11,177 bases of DNA from DAOTZS01 sp034434335 (lineage in GTDB: Bacteria; Chloroflexota; Anaerolineae; CG2-30-64-16), in assembly GCA_034434335.1 (NCBI GenBank), contig DAOTZS010000069.1:1-11177 (forward strand), in the 5' to 3' direction. This document shows, piece by piece, positions 7,358-11,177 of the stretch (position 1 is the stretch's first letter; each line of letters begins with the position of its first letter). A program made the translations under genes and the position numbers. Under the pieces are notes generated by a model. The model made no database searches and was not told the DNA's origin. It was given only the letters and a program-made list of their open reading frames with translations.

Positions 7358-8394
7358 AGCGAGCCCGCGACCCCGCTCACAGCGGCCGGCTCCTGCGCGA
7401 GGGCTTGCCCCCGCGCGAGGGCCTGGCGGCGGATCAACGAGACGAAAGCCTCTTCCATGCGCGCCTGTGTTCTGCGCAGCCCCTCGGCCCGGATCGCCTG
7501 GCTGGCCAGAGCCTGTGCCACCTCGGGCATACGCCGGGTGGCATCGTCCACAAAAATGTGCAACAGGTCGCCGTAAGTCTGAACCTCTAACACGCCAGGC
7601 AGCCCGGCCACGATGCTCTCGGCCCGTCGCATCAGGCCGATGCCGCGCAAAGGTAGTGGGGCGTCACGTCTCTGATCTGCCAGCGGCCGCAGCTCAATCA
7701 GCTCCCCAGCCACGCTACCCTTGATCCGCTCTGGCGTATCGCAGACGATCAGCCGACCCTGGTACATCAGGCCAACGCGCGAGCAACGCTCCGCTTCGTC
7801 CATGTAGGGGGTGCTGACCACGATGGTCACGCCCTCGATATGCAGCTCGGAAAGGATGTCCCAGAACTCGCGGCGTGAGACCGGGTCCACGCCGGTGGTC
7901 GGCTCATCCAGGAAGAGGATTTGCGGCCGATGGATCAGAGCACATGCCAGGGCCAGCTTCTTCTTCATGCCCCCGGAAAGATGTGCAGCCCGGCGACGCG
8001 TGAACTCGGTCAGGCGGGCGAAGCGCAGAAGCTGCTCAGCGCGCTCCCGGCGCTCAGAATCGCTCACGCCAAAGACCTTGGCGAAGAAGTCCAGGTTCTC
8101 CGCGACGGTCAGGTCGCCGTAGAGGTTGAACTGCTGCGCCATGTAGCCGATACGGCGCTTGATAGCCTCAGCCTGGCGGACGGTGTCATAACCAGCTACC
8201 GTGGCCAGGCCTTCGCTGGGGTCCATGACGGCGGCCAGCAGGCGCAAGACCGTGGTTTTGCCCGCGCCGTCGGGGCCTACCAGGCCAAAGATCTCCCCAC
8301 GGCGGATAGCCAGGTCAAGATGATCCACAGCCACCACATTAGCGAAGCGACGAGTCAGGCCGTGGGTAGCAATGATGATCTCGTCAGATGTCAT
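7354..8394 (-). CDS. ABC-2 exporter ATPase I with atypical H-loop (YbhF N-half-like)
   Basis: 346-residue CcmA/DrrA-type ATPase. Walker A is GPDGAGKTT (40-48), with Asp in place of the usual Asn. The Q-loop has Gln87 in YMAQQFNLY; the signature is LSGGM (139-143); Walker B is ILFLDEPTTGVDP (159-171). The switch histidine is replaced by proline: STPYMDEAERC (194-204), where the partner has TTHYMDEAE. The same kind of substitution is familiar from N-terminal halves of YbhF-like double ATPases, so this is an ancestral asymmetry, not decay. The C-terminal tail has a six-residue direct repeat, QALARG-QALAQE (324-335). Start ATG lies 9 bp after the permease stop, with GAGGA 6 nt upstream overlapping that stop codon. 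Confidence 0.91.
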
Positions 8395-8403
8395 CTCTGA
8401 TCC

Positions 8404-9540
8404 TCAATCGAAACTGCGCGCCACGTTGCGCAGGCTGACCAGGCCGTAGGCGACGGCCAGCCCCACCAGGGCCAACGCGGCTGGCCACAGGGTTGTCAGG
8501 TCCGCGGCTTTGAGCATGACAGCCTTCAGCATCGCCATGTAGTGGCGCAAAGGCGAGAAGGCCGACAGGACCTGCAGCGCCGGCGGCATATTCTCCACTG
8601 GTACCAGATAGCCCGACAGGGACAGCTCAATCATCGCCAGCGGGAAGACGATCAGCACAGCCTGTTGCTGCGAACGCGCCACGGCCGATATCATCAGCCC
8701 CACCGCCACCTCGGACACAATGAAGAACTCCGAAAGCAGAAACAACAGGGCCCACGATCCCCGCATGGGGATGTGAAACCCCCTTACCACCACCTGGAGC
8801 AGGCCGGCAAAGTTGAGCGTGGCAATAACCACGGCCGGTATTGCCTTGCCGATCAATAACTCGGACCGTTTGACTGGCGTGACGACCAACTGCTCCAGCG
8901 TACCCAGTTCCCGCTCACGAACCAACCCCACTGAGGCTACTACCATGGCCACTTGATAAACGGTGAAGGCCAGCAGCCCTGGCAGTGCCACGTACTTGCC
9001 ACTCAGCCGCGGGTTGAAACGGATCGCTGTCTGCAGCTCGATGGGCGACAGCGCGAGGTGGCCGGCACTGGTCTCAGCAACCAGCCGGGACAGATAGTCA
9101 GCAATAGCCCCCTCGCTGGTGACCAGCGCCTGCCGACCACTGCTGATGTTGGTGCCATCCACCAGCACCTGGACCTGGGCCTGGCTGTGGGGGTTGAACA
9201 GGTCGGCCATAAAGCCGGCCGGGATCACCACCGCGGCCGCTGCTCTGCCGCTGTCCAGCAGCCGCTTGAGCTCATCCATCGTCGCGGGGATATAGCGCAG
9301 GTTCAATTCCTCTGTGTTGTTCAACGACTGAACCAGGCGCCGGCTGACTGGGCTGTGGTCCTGATCCATCACGGCGAGTGGCAGGTTCACAACGTCCCCG
9401 CCGGCCGTTTGAGCAACCAGGACCAGTTGTAACAGGGGGAAGGTGAAAACAAAGACCGCCAACAGGCGATCCCTGGCAACCTGAATGACCTCCTTGATAA
9501 GGAGCTGCCATATGCGAGCAAACATGATGGCCTGACTCAC
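8404..9540 (-). CDS. ABC-2 transporter permease B (ABC2_membrane_3 family)
   Basis: 378-residue exporter permease with the typical plan. An N-terminal amphipathic stretch, ARIWQLLIKEVIQVARDR (8-25), precedes a first membrane helix (26-43). A large external domain (about 45-180) contains VVIPAGF (104-110) and VQVLVDGTN (123-131). Five further membrane helices follow from about 184 to 370. The signature RERELGTLEQL (208-218) between helices 2 and 3 is the coupling segment of YhhJ/YbhS/YbhR-type proteins, and LRHYMAMLKAVMLK (331-344) also matches them. Start is GTG at 9540 with GAGGAGGTC directly before it; the spacing is short, and an internal ATG at 9525 is a poorer choice. It is 7 bp downstream of permease A. 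Probably forms the membrane heterodimer with that protein. Confidence 0.9.
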   Translation of the reverse strand: MSQAIMFARIWQLLIKEVIQVARDRLLAVFVFTFPLLQLVLVAQTAGGDVVNLPLAVMDQDHSPVSRRLVQSLNNTEELNLRYIPATMDELKRLLDSGRAAAAVVIPAGFMADLFNPHSQAQVQVLVDGTNISSGRQALVTSEGAIADYLSRLVAETSAGHLALSPIELQTAIRFNPRLSGKYVALPGLLAFTVYQVAMVVASVGLVRERELGTLEQLVVTPVKRSELLIGKAIPAVVIATLNFAGLLQVVVRGFHIPMRGSWALLFLLSEFFIVSEVAVGLMISAVARSQQQAVLIVFPLAMIELSLSGYLVPVENMPPALQVLSAFSPLRHYMAMLKAVMLKAADLTTLWPAALALVGLAVAYGLVSLRNVARSFD

Positions 9541-9547
9541 GACCTCC

Positions 9548-10729
9548 TCAGGCGAGCTTCTTCCTGAAGATAGCCGTCGCTATCAACAGCCCGCCCAAGC
9601 CCATGCCCAGCAACATCACGGCCGGTTGGGCCAGGGTTTCCAGACCAACCCCCTTGAGGAGAATACCGCGCGCAATTGCCATGTAGTGCGTAGCCGGCAG
9701 GGGCAGCGCGAGCACTACTGCCCGCCAGGATGACCAGTCAATGGGATCGATCAAGCCTGTCAGGAAGAAGCTGGGCACGTAAAAAGCCGCAATCACCAGG
9801 AACATGGCAGTCTGCTGGCTCGATACCCAGCTTGAGACGAACAGGCTGAAGCCCATGGTAGCCACGAAGTAAGCTACAGTAAGCAGCACGAGCAACCCCA
9901 GGTTGCCTCTCATGGGCACCTGAAACCAGGCCACTGCCACCAGCCAACTCCCCAGGAAACCGGCCAGGCCCGTGAGCACGTAGGCAGCCGTCTTGCCAAA
10001 CAGGTAAGCACCTTTCGGGATAGGGGTCGCCATCAGTGCTTCCAGGGTCCCCAGCTCTCGCTCCCGGGTCAGGCTGAGGGCCAGGGCCAGCGCCGGCAGG
10101 GTCAATACGATTGCCATCAACCCTGGCACCATGCTCACCAACGAACTAAGCCTGGCATTGTACCAGATGCGCGTGCGCACCTCAAATGGCAAGCCGGGGT
10201 TGCCCAATGGCCACGCCAGCCTGCGGCCCACCGCGGTAGATGCCGCCGAAACGATGTTGATCACCTGGCCGGCGATGATCGGGTTACTGCCATCTACCAG
10301 AAGCTGTACCTGAGCTGGTTGCCGGCTGTAAAAGCCCCGGTCAAAGTCGGGCGGGATCACGAGGACGCCGTCTACTGTGCCGGCTACCAGCAGGCGCTCT
10401 GCCTCCTGATAATCTGCTACCGTGCCGGCCAGGCTCAGGACATCGTTGCTCACGATCCTGGTAACGTAGTCACGGGACAGGCGGCTCTGGGCCAGGTCGA
10501 GGACCGCCAGGGTGGCGTGGTTGACCTCAAAGGAAAAGACGTTGGCCAGCATGAACAACAAGAGCGCTGGCGAGAGGGTGACCAGAAATAGTGTCAGCGG
10601 ATTGCGCATGATGTGGCGGAGTTCCTTATGGACGACAGCCCAGGTGACCCGCCACAAACCCTTTGGTGCCACGCGGCCGGCCTGAGGGTTCCGCGCATCC
10701 CACCCGGCTGACGGGCGGAAATGCTCCAT
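9548..10729 (-). CDS. ABC-2 transporter permease A (ABC2_membrane_3 family), first gene of the cluster
   Basis: 393 residues from the ATG at 10729. A TTG immediately upstream (10732) would add one Met and sits 7 nt from GGAGGAG, against 10 nt for the ATG, so the exact start is ambiguous. The cytosolic N-terminus (about 1-40) is longer than in permease B and ends in VVHKELRHIMRNP. The first membrane helix is near 44-67 and the external domain near 68-195, with VLVIPPDFDRG and VQLLVDGSNPI. Five further membrane helices follow. The coupling segment RERELGTLEAL is at 222-232; THYMAIARGILLKG (347-360) matches the family. It is the promoter-proximal gene of the minus-strand unit, and is clearly paralogous to permease B but well diverged. 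Confidence 0.9.
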   Translation of the reverse strand: MEHFRPSAGWDARNPQAGRVAPKGLWRVTWAVVHKELRHIMRNPLTLFLVTLSPALLLFMLANVFSFEVNHATLAVLDLAQSRLSRDYVTRIVSNDVLSLAGTVADYQEAERLLVAGTVDGVLVIPPDFDRGFYSRQPAQVQLLVDGSNPIIAGQVINIVSAASTAVGRRLAWPLGNPGLPFEVRTRIWYNARLSSLVSMVPGLMAIVLTLPALALALSLTRERELGTLEALMATPIPKGAYLFGKTAAYVLTGLAGFLGSWLVAVAWFQVPMRGNLGLLVLLTVAYFVATMGFSLFVSSWVSSQQTAMFLVIAAFYVPSFFLTGLIDPIDWSSWRAVVLALPLPATHYMAIARGILLKGVGLETLAQPAVMLLGMGLGGLLIATAIFRKKLA

Positions 10730-10823
10730 CAAATGCCAGCTCCTCCGTACCAGAATATCCTAAGGCGGCGTCCCATTAGCTGCACAAATCCTGTAACCAG
10801 CCAGGGAATCCGCTCAGGGCGAT

Positions 10824-10852
10824 TTGCGCTGTTTACGCCGCGGGAATATTAT
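10824..10852 (+). promoter_or_regulatory. Predicted sigma-70-type promoter for the aminotransferase
   Basis: TTGCGC (10824-10829), a 17-bp spacer, then TATTAT (10847-10852), which matches 5 of 6 bases of the -10 consensus. The -35 matches only 3 of 6. Transcription would start near 10859, giving a leader of about 68 nt. Confidence 0.45.
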
Positions 10853-10876
10853 AGCACCCGCACGGTGCCGCGGAAA
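10848..10876 (-). promoter_or_regulatory. Predicted promoter of the exporter/glycosyltransferase cluster
   Basis: On the minus strand the island reads a perfect TATAAT (plus positions 10853-10848). Seventeen bases upstream lies a weak -35, TTTCCG (10876-10871), matching 3 of 6 bases. Transcription would start near 10841, giving a leader of about 110 nt before permease A. It overlaps the plus-strand -10 box by five bases. Confidence 0.45.
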
Positions 10877-10891
10877 ACCAGAGCCCGCGGC
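10867..10891. promoter_or_regulatory. 7-bp inverted repeat in divergent region
   Basis: GCCGCGG (10867-10873) pairs with CCGCGGC (10885-10891) across 11 nt. It falls in the presumed 5' leader of the aminotransferase and also overlaps the presumed -35 side of the minus-strand promoter, so it could be an operator or an RNA hairpin. GC-rich DNA makes such repeats common by chance. Confidence 0.3.
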
Positions 10892-10926
10892 GTCGCGCAG
10901 ACAGCCTGACATCGCAGGAGACAACC

Positions 10927-11177
10927 ATGAAATGGGATTCAGAGTGGGTGCGGGCGGCCTTCCCGGTGCTGAAAGAGGTCACCTACCTCAACACTGGCAC
11001 CTACGGACTCATGCCCGAGCCGGCAGTCACAGCCTTTCTGGAGGTGACAAGGGAGTTTGAGACGCGAGGAGTCGCGTGCCGGGCCGACCTTGGCGGCAAG
11101 ATGAATGAAACGCGTAAGCGCATCGCCGGCCTGTTGGGTGCTGAGCCCGGGGAAATAGCCTTCACCCGTAACGCCAC
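10927..11177 (+). CDS. Class-V aminotransferase (cysteine desulfurase-like), N-terminal part
   Basis: The ATG at 10927 has AGGAG 6 nt upstream; 83 residues are visible before the right edge. The N-terminus has FPVLKEVTYLNTGTYGLMP (12-30), the substrate-binding start of fold-type I class-V enzymes (compare the YLN/YLD-x-A-x-x-G pattern of SufS, IscS and isopenicillin-N epimerase-like proteins). It ends at EPGEIAFTRNA (73-83), the 'x-I-x-F-T-x-N-A-T' element that leads into the PLP-binding helix. The PLP lysine lies outside the window, so desulfurase, epimerase or other transaminase activity cannot be separated. It is divergent from the exporter cluster and shares its promoter region; a functional link is not shown. 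Confidence 0.83.
   Translation, partial: MKWDSEWVRAAFPVLKEVTYLNTGTYGLMPEPAVTAFLEVTREFETRGVACRADLGGKMNETRKRIAGLLGAEPGEIAFTRNA

Larger units (their letters stand above)
10730..10926. other. Divergent intergenic region
   Basis: About 197 bp between the start of permease A (minus) and the aminotransferase (plus). No ORF with a plausible ribosome-binding site was found in it. It holds one distinctly AT-rich island, GAATATTATAGCA (10845-10857), in otherwise GC-rich DNA, with overlapping promoter-like elements for both directions. A 7-bp inverted repeat lies in the presumed aminotransferase leader. No regulator gene lies inside the window. Confidence 0.75.

Noticed and set aside
10741..10909. Small plus-strand ORFs in the divergent gap
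   Set aside because: No ribosome-binding site and they cover the probable promoters.

Overview
The window is GC-rich bacterial chromosomal DNA, dominated by one long co-directional gene cluster on the minus strand. No rRNA, tRNA, phage, IS transposase or CRISPR array was seen. The mix of genes (YbhGFSR-like ABC-2 exporter, HlyD-type adaptors, GT39 and DUF2723 glycosyltransferases) and the low-complexity short-period repeats inside a coding gene suggest a Chloroflexota-type bacterium (Anaerolineae or a relative). That assignment is an inference of modest confidence; no marker gene is present.

Layout, read in the direction of transcription (right to left). A gap of about 200 bp (10730-10926) separates a plus-strand class-V aminotransferase, cut by the right edge, from the minus-strand cluster. 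The gap has a single AT-rich island carrying overlapping -10 boxes for both directions. The cluster then runs: ABC-2 permease A (10729-9548), ABC-2 permease B (9540-8404), ATPase I with an atypical H-loop (8394-7354), ATPase II with canonical motifs (7357-6404), membrane-fusion protein 1 (6365-5007), membrane-fusion protein 2 (5010-3631), SAM-dependent methyltransferase (3620-2718), a GT39-like polytopic glycosyltransferase (2728-332), and the N-terminus of a DUF2723 membrane protein (327 to beyond the left edge). Junctions are 4-bp ATGA overlaps, an 11-bp overlap, or gaps of 4 to 38 bp. No terminator-like hairpin lies between genes, so a single polycistronic unit is likely.

How the parts may work together: the two ATPases and two permeases make a heteromeric type-V (ABC-2/DrrA-like) exporter. 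It resembles E. coli YbhF-YbhS-YbhR with the double ATPase split into two genes, plus two tandemly duplicated periplasmic/extracytoplasmic adaptors in place of one YbhG. The methyltransferase and two GT-C type glycosyltransferases follow with no break. This raises the possibility, inferred only, that the exporter serves a cell-envelope glycan or lipid that is modified in the same pathway. The substrate cannot be read from sequence.

The most unusual DNA features are inside the GT39 gene. One is an in-frame 198-bp insertion bounded by a 14-bp perfect direct repeat and packed with hairpins. The other is an in-frame array of degenerate 8-bp repeats in two opposed blocks. Both look like non-transposase short elements carried as extra protein sequence.
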